DNA of 38,951 nucleotides from ZC4RG17 sp035304485 (GCA_035304485.1 DATGPZ010000016.1:1-38951); one strand, 5' to 3'. Shown: positions 16,698 to 25,400, counted from the first letter of the stretch. Notes: a model not told the origin generated them from the sequence alone. Made by a program: numbers and translations.

Positions 16698-17642
16698 TTG
16701 ACCGGGTTCGTGGTTCGCCGAATCGGACAGATGGCGCTGGCCCTCCTCGGGGTCAGCGTCATCGTGTTCGCTCTGATCCACTTCGTGCCGGGGGACCCGG
16801 TTCGCACCGCGTTGGGAACGCGTTTCGATCAGGAGATTTACGACGCGCTCGTCGCCCGTCACGGCCTCGACCGACCCTTGGTAGTCCAGTACTTCACGTG
16901 GTTGGGCTCCGCCATCCAGGGGGACTTGGGAGTCAGCTTCCGGAGCGGGCAGCCGGTCACCGGAATGGTGCTCGAGCGGCTCCCGGCCACGATCACTCTG
17001 GCGGGTGCCGCCCTCGCGGTGGCACTCGTCGTGGGTGTGCCTCTGGGCATCGTGTCGGCAGTGCGATCCGGCTCGAAGCTCGACTACACCGCCACTGCGA
17101 TTTCCCAGGTCGGGGTGTCGATCCCCGACTTCTGGGCGGGCATCATGTACATCCTGCTGTTCTCGCTGACGCTCGGTTGGCTGCCTCCGTCCGGCTACGT
17201 GTCACCGTTCACCGACTTCTTCGGATGGCTATCCCATCTCATCCTGCCTGCCCTGGCGGTGGGGCTGGTGTCGGCCTCGATCATCTTTCGCTTCGTGCGC
17301 TCAGCGGTGCTCGAGGCCCTCAACCAGGACTACGTGCGCATGGCCCGAGCCAAGGGCCTGAGCCAACGCGCTGTGCTGTTCGAACACGTCCTACCCAACG
17401 CCTGGATCCCCATCGTGACCGTGATCGGGCTCCAGCTCGGGTTCATGCTCGGCGGCGTGGTTGTCGTCGAGATCATCTTCGCCTGGCCCGGCATCGGTCG
17501 CCTCGCCTACCTGGCCGTGGGCGATCGCGACTTCACCGTCCTCCAGGGAGCGGTCCTCTACATCGCTTTCATGTTCCTGCTCATCAACCTGATCGTCGAC
17601 GTCGTGTACGGCTGGCTCGACCCGCGGGTGCGTTATGACTGA
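16698..17642 (+). CDS. dppB: Dpp/Opp-class ABC permease, DppB type
   Basis: 314-residue inner-membrane permease. The N-terminus VVRRIGQMALALLGVSVIVF followed by FVPGDP is the DppB signature. The EAA loop region reads EALNQDYVRMARAKGLSQRA, with the conserved G that contacts the ATPase. Six membrane helices are visible. TTG 16698 with GGGGG nine bases upstream is taken as start; GTG 16710 would also serve. Its end overlaps the next gene by 8 bases, so the permeases are made together. The symbol reflects the family, not a proven dipeptide substrate. Confidence 0.92.
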   Translation: MTGFVVRRIGQMALALLGVSVIVFALIHFVPGDPVRTALGTRFDQEIYDALVARHGLDRPLVVQYFTWLGSAIQGDLGVSFRSGQPVTGMVLERLPATITLAGAALAVALVVGVPLGIVSAVRSGSKLDYTATAISQVGVSIPDFWAGIMYILLFSLTLGWLPPSGYVSPFTDFFGWLSHLILPALAVGLVSASIIFRFVRSAVLEALNQDYVRMARAKGLSQRAVLFEHVLPNAWIPIVTVIGLQLGFMLGGVVVVEIIFAWPGIGRLAYLAVGDRDFTVLQGAVLYIAFMFLLINLIVDVVYGWLDPRVRYD

Positions 17643-18534
17643 GACCGCCACCGGTACCCCGGTCGCTCGACGGTCGCGGCTGCGGACGACGGCAGAGACC
17701 GTGCTTCGGAACCGTATGGCCGTCGCGGGTTTGGTGATCCTCGTGTTGCTGGTGGTGGTTGCGCTGGCGGCGCCGCTCATCGTCCCGTACACGATCAACG
17801 AGGTCGACGTCGCCAACCGCCTGCAAGGGCCGTCTGCGCAGCACTGGTTCGGAACCGACGAGCTCGGTCGGGACGTGTTCAGCCGGGTGATCATCGCCTC
17901 CCGGGTATCGCTCCAGGTGGGTTTCATATCCGTCGGCATCGCCCTGGGAATCGGAGTCCCGATCGGGCTCCTCGCTGGCTACTACGGAGGCAGGATCGAC
18001 TCCTTCCTGATGCGGCTGATGGACATCCTCTTCTCGATCCCGGCCATCGTTTTGGCCATCGCCATCCTCGCCGCACTGGGTCCGGACATCGTGAACGCGA
18101 TGATCGCCATCGGCGTCGTGTACACGCCGATCTTCGCCCGCATCACGCGGGGGTCCGTGCTGACCTTGCGCGACGCTGTCTTCGTGCGGGCGGCGCGTTC
18201 GATCGGTGCCAGCGACGGGCGGATTCTCGGCACGCACATCCTCCCCAATGTGATCGCGCCCATCATCGTCCAGACCTCGCTGAGTCTCGCCTTCGCCATC
18301 CTGGCCGAAGCAGCTCTTTCGTTCCTAGGCCTCGGGGTCCAGCCACCCAATCCGGCCTGGGGGCGGATGCTGTCGGAGGGCCGCGGCTTCTTCCAGCAGG
18401 CGCCCTGGATGGCGATCTTCCCCGGTATCGCCATCTTCGTGACGGTCTTCGCCTTCAACGCCTTCGGCGACGGCCTCCGTGACGCTCTCGACCCCCAGCA
18501 ACGATCCGTCATCGAGTCGAGAGGCAAGGCATGA
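17635..18534 (+). CDS. dppC: Dpp/Opp-class ABC permease, DppC type
   Basis: 299-residue second permease. It has the short cytoplasmic N-terminus and first helix typical of DppC (LRNRMAVAGLVILVLLVVVA), then HWFGTDELGRDVFSRVI, the diagnostic DppC motif, and an EAA loop (VRAARSIGASDGRILGTHIL). The C-terminal part FLGLGVQPPNPAWGRML is also characteristic. It starts inside the end of dppB, and its own stop overlaps the ATG of the first ATPase gene (ATGA). Confidence 0.93.
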   Translation: MTETATGTPVARRSRLRTTAETVLRNRMAVAGLVILVLLVVVALAAPLIVPYTINEVDVANRLQGPSAQHWFGTDELGRDVFSRVIIASRVSLQVGFISVGIALGIGVPIGLLAGYYGGRIDSFLMRLMDILFSIPAIVLAIAILAALGPDIVNAMIAIGVVYTPIFARITRGSVLTLRDAVFVRAARSIGASDGRILGTHILPNVIAPIIVQTSLSLAFAILAEAALSFLGLGVQPPNPAWGRMLSEGRGFFQQAPWMAIFPGIAIFVTVFAFNAFGDGLRDALDPQQRSVIESRGKA

Positions 18535-19511
18535 CATCGCCGGTGCTTTCGGTTCGCGACCTGACCGTCACCTTCCGAACCCGGGAAGGGCCGGCCAAGG
18601 TGGTCGACAAAGTCTCGTACGACTTGGGACAGGGTGAGACCTTGGCCATCGTCGGCGAGTCCGGCTCGGGGAAATCGGTGTCGTCCTTGGCGCTCATGCA
18701 GCTCCTCCCCACGCCTCCCGCCGTAGTAGAGGGCGAGGCGATCTTCGAAGGCCGCAACCTCCTCGCCCTGGACGAGCCGGAGATCCGCAAGGTCCGAGGC
18801 AACAAGATCGCCATGATCTTCCAGGATCCGATGACCTCGCTCAACCCGGTCCGGACCATCGGCCGCCAGCTGATCGAGCCGATCGAACTGCATCTCGGCC
18901 TGAAAGGGCGGGCGGCGCGCGAGCGTGCCATCGACCTGCTCGACCTGGTCGGCATCCCTTCGGCGGCCGATCGGATCGACGACTATCCCCATCAGTTCTC
19001 GGGAGGCATGCGTCAGCGGGTGGTGATCGCCATGGGCATCTCGTGCGAACCCGACATCCTCATCGCCGACGAGGCCACTACCGCTCTGGACGTGACCACG
19101 CAAGCGAAGATCATCGATGAGATCAACGGGCTGCAGGAGCGGCTAGGCATGTCGATGATCTGGATCACCCACGACCTCGGGGTGGTGGCTGGTATCGCCG
19201 ACCGGGTCGTGGTCCTCTACTCGGGCCACATCATGGAAGAAGCCGGCGTCGACGAACTGTTCGGCGAGAGGCGCAACCCCTACACCCGGGGGCTCCTGGC
19301 CAGTCTGCCGGTTCCGGGTCGGACCGGCCCTCGGCTCGATGCCATTCCCGGTCTGCCTCCCGACCCGCTCCGCGCACCACAGGGGTGCCCCTTCTCGCCG
19401 CGTTGTCCCCATGCCGTCGACCTCTGCGTCCAACAGGAGCCGGCGCTTCGTGAGCCGGTACCGGGGCATCGATCGAAATGCCATTTCGACCCCGAGGAGC
19501 TCTATGAGTGA
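18531..19511 (+). CDS. dppD: Peptide-type ABC transporter ATPase, DppD type
   Basis: 326-residue ATPase with Walker A GESGSGKS, Q-loop MIFQDPMTSLNP, signature SGGMRQRVVIAM, Walker B ILIADEATTALD and the switch His in ITHDLGVV. The C-terminal oligopeptide-transporter extension carries the Cys cluster CPFSPRCPHAVDLC plus a later Cys, as in Dpp/Opp ATPases where it can bind an iron-sulfur cluster. It overlaps both neighbours (4 bases upstream, 8 downstream), consistent with tight co-translation in the operon. Confidence 0.94.
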   Translation: MTSPVLSVRDLTVTFRTREGPAKVVDKVSYDLGQGETLAIVGESGSGKSVSSLALMQLLPTPPAVVEGEAIFEGRNLLALDEPEIRKVRGNKIAMIFQDPMTSLNPVRTIGRQLIEPIELHLGLKGRAARERAIDLLDLVGIPSAADRIDDYPHQFSGGMRQRVVIAMGISCEPDILIADEATTALDVTTQAKIIDEINGLQERLGMSMIWITHDLGVVAGIADRVVVLYSGHIMEEAGVDELFGERRNPYTRGLLASLPVPGRTGPRLDAIPGLPPDPLRAPQGCPFSPRCPHAVDLCVQQEPALREPVPGHRSKCHFDPEELYE

Positions 19512-20505
19512 CCCACTCGTCGTCGTCGAAGGACTGAAAGTGCACTTCCCGGTGCGGAGCCGAGGAGTTCTGCGCCGCCACGTCGCCGATGTGAAGGCGG
19601 TCGACGGCGTCGACCTGACCGTCCAGCGGGGGGAGACGTTGGGCCTGGTGGGTGAATCCGGCTGCGGGAAGTCCACCACCGGGCTCGCCATCTTGCGATT
19701 GATCGAGGCCACGGCCGGGCGGGTCGAGTTCGACGGCATCGATGTCGGGTCGTTGTCGAAGCGCGAGCTGCGTCGATTGCGGCGGCGGATGGCGATGATC
19801 TTTCAGGATCCGATGGCCTCACTCGATCCGAGGATGTCGATCGGTGACATCGTCGCCGAGCCGCTGGTGGTCCATCGGTTGGGAGGGGACCGGACCGGAC
19901 GGCGACGGCGTGTCGGAGAGCTGCTCGAGCTGGTCGGCCTCAACCCGGACCATCGGAACCGTTATCCCCACGAATTCTCGGGTGGGCAGCGTCAGCGGGT
20001 GGGGATCGCCCGGGCACTGGCGACCGAGCCGGACTTCATAGTGTGTGACGAGCCGATCGCCGCCCTCGATGTCTCGATCCAGGCCCAGGTGATGAACCTG
20101 CTACACGACCTACAGGACGAACTCGGCCTGACCTATCTGTTCATTGCCCATGACCTGGCGGCCGTCCAACATTTCTCCGATCGAATCGCCGTCATGTACC
20201 TCGGACGGGTCGTCGAGACGGCGTCCCGTGACGACCTCTATGCGGCGCCGAAGCATCCCTACACGCAGGCGCTTCTCTCTGCGGTTCCGGTCCCTGATCC
20301 CGAGATGGAGCGCACCCGGCAGAGGATCCTTCTCGAGGGCGACGTCCCCTCTCCCATCGATCCACCGTCGGGCTGCAACTTCAGGACTCGTTGCCCGTAT
20401 GCCTTCGAACGTTGCCCGGTCGAGGAGCCGATCCTCGAAGGCGCGGATGGTCACGTCGTCGCCTGTCATCTGTACGACGAGTCGGGTGTCCGTGTGAGGG
20501 CCTGA
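19504..20505 (+). CDS. dppF: Peptide-type ABC transporter ATPase, DppF type
   Basis: 333-residue partner ATPase. Walker A is GESGCGKSTTG, the signature is SGGQRQRVGIARALA, Walker B is FIVCDEPIAALD and the switch region is FIAHDLAAV. The C-terminal Cys motif (CNFRTRCPYAFERC and a later Cys) is intact. The frame is open much further upstream, but ATG 19504 (MSDPLVVVEGLKVHF) matches the family start and overlaps the dppD stop by 8 bases. With the other ATPase it forms the heterodimer that powers uptake. Confidence 0.94.
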   Translation: MSDPLVVVEGLKVHFPVRSRGVLRRHVADVKAVDGVDLTVQRGETLGLVGESGCGKSTTGLAILRLIEATAGRVEFDGIDVGSLSKRELRRLRRRMAMIFQDPMASLDPRMSIGDIVAEPLVVHRLGGDRTGRRRRVGELLELVGLNPDHRNRYPHEFSGGQRQRVGIARALATEPDFIVCDEPIAALDVSIQAQVMNLLHDLQDELGLTYLFIAHDLAAVQHFSDRIAVMYLGRVVETASRDDLYAAPKHPYTQALLSAVPVPDPEMERTRQRILLEGDVPSPIDPPSGCNFRTRCPYAFERCPVEEPILEGADGHVVACHLYDESGVRVRA

Positions 20506-20508
20506 GCG

Positions 20509-21393
20509 GTGACGTATTCGGTGATCGCCTTCGACCGTGAGTCCGGCGCCTACGGGGTTGCAGTCCAGTCGCACTGGTTCAACGTCGGGCGGACCGCGCC
20601 CTGGGTGCGTTTCGGGGTCGGGGCGGTGGTCACCCAAGCGATGACCGACCCCTCCTACGGTTGGCGGGGGCTGGATGCGATGACCGATGGCATTCCGGCC
20701 GGCGATGCTTTGGAGCAGTTGCTCGCCGTCGACCCGGAGCGGGAGCGGAGGCAGGTCGCCTTCGTCGACTCCGAAGGGCGAGTAGCGGTTCACACGGGCT
20801 CTCGGTGCATCGCTCATGCCGGCCATGTGGCGGGGGAGGGATGGGCGGTGCTCGGGAACCTGCTCGCCTCCGAGCGGGTGGTGGAGGCGATGGCGGAGGT
20901 GTTCCCCAGATCGAAGGGGACACTGGCCGAACGAATGGTCTCCACTCTGGAGGTGGCCCAGGAGAACGGCGGGGATCTCCGGGGTGTCCAATCGGCCGCC
21001 ATCCGGGTGGCGCCGGGACAGGAGGAGCTGGATGAGGGGTTCGAGGCGGGGATCGACTTCAGCGTCCCCGACCACCCTGACCCGATCGCCGAGTTGCGCC
21101 GGCTCGTCACCGTCGACCGGTCGTACCGAGCGCTCCGGCGAGCCCAGACCGCGCTCGCAGCGGGCCAGGAGGCGCTGGCGCTGCACCAGCTGTCGCTGGC
21201 GGAACGCCTTCCGCACGGAGTGGAGCTGGACTTCTGGCGCGCTCTGGCCCTGTTCGAGCTGGGCAAGGTCGAAGCTGCCGTCGAGACGATGGCCGAGGTG
21301 GTGGACGAGGCGCCACAGTTCGAGGAAGTCCTCCGCCGCCTCGCCGAGGTAGACGCCGTGGCGAGAGAACTCCGAGATTCAAGGGCTGTGTGA
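20509..21393 (+). CDS. DUF1028 Ntn-hydrolase-like protein with helical C-terminal extension
   Basis: 294 residues beginning with the DUF1028 signature TYSVIAFDRESGAYGVAVQS, followed by GAVVTQAMTDPSYG and a GSRCIAHAGHVAGEGWAVLGN block. This is a fold related to N-terminal-nucleophile hydrolases; the activity is not known to me. Residues about 205-294 are Ala/Leu/Glu-rich paired helices, TPR-like. The GTG start comes 3 bases after the dppF stop, so it belongs to the transporter operon and may act on the imported compound (inference). Its end overlaps the convergent hydrolase gene by 15 bases. Confidence 0.82.
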   Translation: MTYSVIAFDRESGAYGVAVQSHWFNVGRTAPWVRFGVGAVVTQAMTDPSYGWRGLDAMTDGIPAGDALEQLLAVDPERERRQVAFVDSEGRVAVHTGSRCIAHAGHVAGEGWAVLGNLLASERVVEAMAEVFPRSKGTLAERMVSTLEVAQENGGDLRGVQSAAIRVAPGQEELDEGFEAGIDFSVPDHPDPIAELRRLVTVDRSYRALRRAQTALAAGQEALALHQLSLAERLPHGVELDFWRALALFELGKVEAAVETMAEVVDEAPQFEEVLRRLAEVDAVARELRDSRAV

Positions 21394-22632
21394 CTCGAAC
21401 GACAGGTCGGGATAGGTGTCGCCGAGATGGTGCAACGCCACGTCGCTGCCGGCCAGGTGGTGACTGAAGAAGGCCAGTGCGTAGTCCCGGATGGCGCCGT
21501 GGGAATAGGTGACATCCTTCGGCCCCGTCAGCCCCATCCACCTCGTTGCCGGGGCCCACAGTGGGGCGTCGGTGAAGTCGAGATGGGCGATGTCGGGCAC
21601 CTGAATGAGGTAACCCGGCGCCCGCATCGAGCCGAATGCGTTCCGCGTCGTCCTGTGATGTGCCTCGATCTCTTCCTCCGGCCAGCCTCCGGCCCGCTCC
21701 CTCTCCTGTCGCATCGTCTCGGGTGGCCGTGTGATCCACATCGTCGGCACATCGAGGCCCTCTTCAACGGTGCGCAGTGGGACCGCCGCGTCCAGGATCA
21801 GCGCCGCCCGCACCCGCCGATCTTCTCTCGCCACCTCACCGGCGACTATCCCTCCCAACGAGACGCCGGCGACGCCGATCCTCTGGAGGTCGAGTCGGCC
21901 AGCCAGGGGATGTGTCCCCTCGGCGTCCAACCGCTCGAGCTCGTCGATCAAGAGGCTGATGTCTTGTCCCAAAAAGGGGATGATCCCCTCTTCGAGAGCG
22001 ACCCCGTTCAGCGTTGGAGCTTCGGCGGTGGGCATGTACGACTGGCGCACCAGTGGGCGGAGCTCCTCGAGGGGGGACATCTCGACCACGCGGCTGTCTG
22101 GAAACACCACCGCCGCCGAGACATACGGCAGGTCCACACCCGCGATCACGAATCCGTGAGAGACCAGGTGCTCTACGAGAAAGGTCGTCGACTGCCGGAA
22201 CCCACCGGTACCGCTGAGCACAACGACCACCGGGAAGCGTCCGGTTCCAGCCACCGGGGCGGCGTCGAGCCCGTTGGTCGTGATGTGGCTCAGGTGGCTC
22301 AAGGCAAAGCGCGGCAGCCCGAAGATCCCTGCGAGCACCGGGATCACCTGATCGGAGTCTGCGACGTAGTCGCCTCGTCTGGCCGGGTCGAGTTCGGTCG
22401 GATACCAGACCTGGACCATAAGTTCCCGCGGACCGCCAGGTTCGGGCCCGAGGATCTCGGCCCGGTCGGTATCGACGAGGTGAAGAGTGGTCGTACCCAC
22501 ACCAAACGGGCCGCTGGGCGGGGGGAAGTGGTACTGGGGCAGGAAGAGCGCGCGACCGGTGATCAGGACAACGCTGACGGCCACACCGATACCGGTGCCG
22601 ACCCAGGTCAGGATCCGACTCCGCCGAGACAT
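21379..22632 (-). CDS. Membrane-anchored serine hydrolase, PAF-acetylhydrolase/chlorophyllase-like
   Basis: 417-residue alpha/beta hydrolase with an N-terminal membrane anchor (about residues 8-30). The oxyanion-side motif VVVVLSGTGGFRQST is near 135-149. The nucleophile elbow is GVSLGG with Ser258, Asp281 (ILDAAVP) is a candidate acid, and His350 (DIAHLDFTD) a candidate base. The pattern fits platelet-activating-factor acetylhydrolase-like esterases; the substrate is unknown. Its ATG overlaps the stop of the truncated LLM remnant (TGATG), showing it was once the downstream gene of an LLM operon. With that gene's 5' part gone, its promoter must now lie elsewhere. Confidence 0.82.
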   Translation of the reverse strand: MSRRSRILTWVGTGIGVAVSVVLITGRALFLPQYHFPPPSGPFGVGTTTLHLVDTDRAEILGPEPGGPRELMVQVWYPTELDPARRGDYVADSDQVIPVLAGIFGLPRFALSHLSHITTNGLDAAPVAGTGRFPVVVVLSGTGGFRQSTTFLVEHLVSHGFVIAGVDLPYVSAAVVFPDSRVVEMSPLEELRPLVRQSYMPTAEAPTLNGVALEEGIIPFLGQDISLLIDELERLDAEGTHPLAGRLDLQRIGVAGVSLGGIVAGEVAREDRRVRAALILDAAVPLRTVEEGLDVPTMWITRPPETMRQERERAGGWPEEEIEAHHRTTRNAFGSMRAPGYLIQVPDIAHLDFTDAPLWAPATRWMGLTGPKDVTYSHGAIRDYALAFFSHHLAGSDVALHHLGDTYPDLSFESHSP

Positions 22633-22880
22633 CAGCTGATGGCTCGGGCTCTCTGCACGATCTCTCGGACCGCGGGTGCGGTCTCGCTGACCAGCCGGTC
22701 GACGGAGGCGGTCGAATCGATCGCGAAGACGAACACACTGACCCCGTGCTCCAGCGCCAATTCGGCGAGGCGGTCGACCGTCAGATCGGCGCCCAGGTTG
22801 AGGAGCCGACGGATGTCGCCGGGGGAGCGACCCGCCTCGACCGCCGCCGCGTCGATGAGGGCGTTGTGGCTGGCGAGGTC
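22632..22880 (-). pseudogene. C-terminal remnant of a luciferase-like (LLM class) oxidoreductase
   Basis: About 82 C-terminal codons survive. NALIDAAAVEAGRSPGDIRR, LAELALEHGVSVFVFAID and APAVREIV match the end of LLM-class flavin or F420-dependent oxidoreductases. Upstream of about 22880 the same frame stays open to 23102, but the encoded residues are Arg/Pro/Ser-rich and antisense to the TetR remnant, without LLM features. The N-terminal roughly three quarters, including the cofactor site, are missing. It is therefore a truncated pseudogene; the exact break is uncertain by some bases. Confidence 0.75.
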
Positions 22881-23017
22881 ACCGTTACTACCCGGTCTCG
22901 GAGAGGGTGGGCGAGGCGATCGGCGCCGCTCATCTGGACACCGGGTTCCTCTTCGAGTTCGGCCTGGAGCGGATCCTCGATGGGATCGAGACCTTGCTCG
23001 AGGCTCGGCGCTCCTGA
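22880..23017 (+). pseudogene. C-terminal remnant of a TetR/AcrR-type regulator
   Basis: The plus strand encodes about 45 residues ending at TGA 23015-23017: HRYYPVSERVGEAIGAA then FEFGLERILDGIETLLEA. The FEFGLxRILDGIE block is typical of the C-terminus of TetR regulators with the TetR_C ligand domain. There is no start codon or helix-turn-helix upstream; the reading frame becomes unrelated before about 22880, exactly where the LLM remnant on the other strand begins. Recognition is by motif only. The following 170 bases to the sulP stop hold nothing I recognise. Confidence 0.65.
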
Positions 23018-23187
23018 CCCAATCCCTGGCCGCGGGTGGGTGCCTCACCGAGGAGCCCCAAGTTCTATGGCGTGACGAACGCGTCCTTGCGGAGTCTTCC
23101 ACTGTCCCCCAGCAACACGGGTCACCGTCCGTGATCCACAGGTGTGCCGACTCGGGTCTTAGCCGTGGGTCGCGTTCCCGTACCGGA

Positions 23188-24882
23188 TCAAAGAGTCGCG
23201 CGGTCGCTTTCCCCTCCTGATTCGATGAAGCGAGTCACGGTGTCGACGGTTTCGTCCGTGATCTCGAGCTTGCCGGGTCGGTCGACGAATCCGGCTTTGG
23301 TCAGGGCTCGCCGAGGCTGGGGGCGCACACCGATGAGTACCACCTTGATGCCGGAGGCGTTGAGGCTCTGGATCGCCGACTCGAGGGCGACGAGGCCGGT
23401 GGCATCGATGGCGGGGACGTCGTCCATGTTGATGATGACCGTGTGCACCCCTTCGCCGATCACCGTGAGCGCGTCCAGGGCTTTCTCTGCGGCCCCGAAG
23501 AAGAGGGGTCCAGCGACGTCATAGAACACCACCCCGGGAGGTAGGCCGGCGGCCATGTGTCCATCGGGGCCTCCCGACATCTCAGCACCGGAAATCTCGA
23601 CCATTCGGCGCATGAAGAGCAGGGCAGCGAAGACGACACCGACGCCGACCGCAATCACCATGTCATATACGACAGTCAAACCGAAGCAGACGAACAAGAC
23701 GGCGACGTCGCTTCGGGGGGCGATGCGCGTGATCCTGATGAAATGGGTCGCATCGCTCATGTTCCAGGCAACGACCAAGAGCAGTGCCGCCATGCCCGCC
23801 ATCGGGATGTGTCCGAGAATCGGCGCCAAGACCAGCATCGCCAGGAGCAGGAACAAAGAGTGGACGACGACTGCGATTGGGGTCCGGCCTCCCGCTCGAA
23901 TGCCGGTGGCGGTCCGGGCGATGGCGCCCGTGGCGGCGAAACCACCGAAGAAAGGGGCGATGAGGTTCCCCAGGCCCAACCCCACCAGCTCGGCGTCGGG
24001 ATCGTGGCGTCCACCGGTCATCCCATCGGCGACAGTGGCGCACAGGAGGCTCTCGATCGCCCCCAGCATGGCGATGGCCAACGACGTGGGAATCAAGTCG
24101 ACGATGTCGGCCCAAACGAGCTCACCCCATGGCAGGACAGGGAGTGGCGGTTGGGCGGGTATGTCTCCGAACTGGGTCTGGATAGTTGCCACCTCGGCGC
24201 CTGTTGCCCCGAACAACACCCCGAGTGCTCCCGCCGCCACCAGTCCGAGCAAGGGAACCGGGATCCGCTTCGTGATTCGCGGGAAACCGATCAGCACCGC
24301 CAAAGTGGCCAGACCGATGGCCGCATCGGGCCAGCTCAGCTGCGACGACTTCGAAACGAGATCCGCGACCTGCTCCCATAGCCGCTCTCCCTCCAACCGG
24401 CCGATTCCCAAGAAGTCACCGAGTTGGAGCACGGCGATGACAACGCCGATGCCAGCCGTGAACCCGGTGGTCACCGGGTGAGGCACGAACTGGATCAGCT
24501 TGCCCAGCCGCAAGACCCCCATCCCCAACAAGATGAGTCCGGCCATGGCTGTGGCGGCGAGGAGGCCCGAGAGCCCGTGGCGGGCAGTCACGGGAGCCAG
24601 CAAGACGACGAAAGCTGCTGTCGGGCCGGAGACACTGTGCATCGACCCGCCGGCTAGTGCCACGACGATGCCGGCAACGATCGCCGTGAACAGCCCGTTC
24701 GCCGGAGGTGCTCCCGCCGCTATCGCCAATGCCATCGAAAGCGGCAAGGCGACGACGCCGAGGATCACCCCAGCCGTCGCGTCGGCCCGCAGATCCTCGA
24801 TCGAATACCCGCGGGCGCGTAGTGCCTTCAGTGCGGTTCCGAGAGGTAGCGGCGACTCACCAGTGGTAAAGCGCCGAGACAC
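23188..24882 (-). CDS. SulP-family anion transporter with STAS domain
   Basis: 564-residue SLC26/SulP carrier. The N-terminal part has the SulP signature region (DATAGVILGVVALPLSMALA, GAPPANGLFTAIVAG, SVSGPTAAFVV), then about ten to twelve membrane helices. A cytoplasmic STAS domain starts near residue 445 (GVVFYDVAGPLFFGAAEKAL, VIINMDDVPAIDATGL). The anion (sulfate, bicarbonate or other) cannot be predicted. The GTG start has TAAGAT 6 bases upstream and no ribosome site in the spacer. No sulfate-assimilation or carbonic anhydrase gene is adjacent. Confidence 0.92.
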   Translation of the reverse strand: MSRRFTTGESPLPLGTALKALRARGYSIEDLRADATAGVILGVVALPLSMALAIAAGAPPANGLFTAIVAGIVVALAGGSMHSVSGPTAAFVVLLAPVTARHGLSGLLAATAMAGLILLGMGVLRLGKLIQFVPHPVTTGFTAGIGVVIAVLQLGDFLGIGRLEGERLWEQVADLVSKSSQLSWPDAAIGLATLAVLIGFPRITKRIPVPLLGLVAAGALGVLFGATGAEVATIQTQFGDIPAQPPLPVLPWGELVWADIVDLIPTSLAIAMLGAIESLLCATVADGMTGGRHDPDAELVGLGLGNLIAPFFGGFAATGAIARTATGIRAGGRTPIAVVVHSLFLLLAMLVLAPILGHIPMAGMAALLLVVAWNMSDATHFIRITRIAPRSDVAVLFVCFGLTVVYDMVIAVGVGVVFAALLFMRRMVEISGAEMSGGPDGHMAAGLPPGVVFYDVAGPLFFGAAEKALDALTVIGEGVHTVIINMDDVPAIDATGLVALESAIQSLNASGIKVVLIGVRPQPRRALTKAGFVDRPGKLEITDETVDTVTRFIESGGESDRATL

Positions 24883-24888
24883 CTCGAG

Positions 24889-24894
24889 ATCTTA
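24889..24894 (-). promoter_or_regulatory. Candidate -10 box of the sulP gene
   Basis: TAAGAT on the minus strand, 6 bases before the GTG at 24882. A loose TTGGTG lies about 15 bases further upstream. Confidence 0.5.
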
Positions 24895-25012
24895 TCGGAA
24901 GCCTGCCATCACCAAGGACGGACTACCTCATGCGGCGGGAGGAGTGTGCTGATGGCTCGCTTCCGTCCAACGGGTGCCATTTCGACGGTCGGCGAGGCGG
25001 ACTTCAACGCGA

Positions 25013-25041
25013 CGAAACGGAGCGTCTCACGCCCCGTTTCG
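25013..25041 (-). terminator. Strong hairpin after rpsT
   Basis: CGAAACGG (25013-25020) pairs perfectly with CCGTTTCG (25034-25041), and inside it GCGT pairs with ACGC around a CTC loop after one A-C mismatch. It lies 15 bases past the rpsT stop, between rpsT and sulP, so it probably ends or stabilises the rpsT transcript. No T-run follows, so an intrinsic terminator is likely but not certain. Confidence 0.55.
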
Positions 25042-25055
25042 GTGTCGAGTAAGCG

Positions 25056-25301
25056 TCAGAGCTTGGCGGCGAGGCGCGACTTCTGGCGGGCTGCGGTGTT
25101 GGGCTTGATGATGCCCTTGGCGACCGCCTTGTCGATCTTCTTCTGCGCCAGGCGATACAGGTCGTCGGTCGGCTCGCCGGCTTCGGCGGCAGCCAGGACC
25201 TTCTTCATGGCGGTCTTCACCTCGCTGCGCACGGACTTGTTGCGCAGACGCCGAACCTCGTTCTGGCGATTTCGCTTGATCTGTGACTTTATGTTGGCCA
25301 T
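25056..25301 (-). CDS. rpsT: 30S ribosomal protein bS20
   Basis: 81-residue basic protein, full length for bS20. MANIKSQIKRNRQNEVRRLR at the N-terminus and IDKAVAKGIIKPNTAARQKS near the C-terminus are the family hallmarks; it binds 16S rRNA early in assembly. GAAGGA five bases before the ATG is the ribosome site. It is divergent from lepA, an arrangement common in bacteria where holA usually lies on its other side. Here holA is 10.7 kb away. Confidence 0.97.
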   Translation of the reverse strand: MANIKSQIKRNRQNEVRRLRNKSVRSEVKTAMKKVLAAAEAGEPTDDLYRLAQKKIDKAVAKGIIKPNTAARQKSRLAAKL

Positions 25302-25400
25302 GGAATCCTTCGATCGATCCGATCTCGGGCCGTCACGAGCGCGTGCGACGGCTCAGGGGAGCGGGTAGATCCACAAAGATAGCATCCGCATCGCTGCCGG

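Noticed and set aside
16670..16700. Short repeat around GTTGACCCGG and GTTGACCGGG before dppB
   Set aside because: Imperfect and very short. It probably reflects base composition near the TTG start, and I could not tie it to regulation.
22881..23102. N-terminal 74 codons of the frame holding the LLM remnant
   Set aside because: Arg/Ser/Pro-rich and antisense to the TetR remnant. No LLM features, so I treat it as chance openness, not as a new fusion protein.
21427..23220. 597-codon plus-strand frame over the hydrolase and LLM remnant
   Set aside because: Antisense to the serine hydrolase with its GVSLGG elbow. The TetR remnant is in a different frame.
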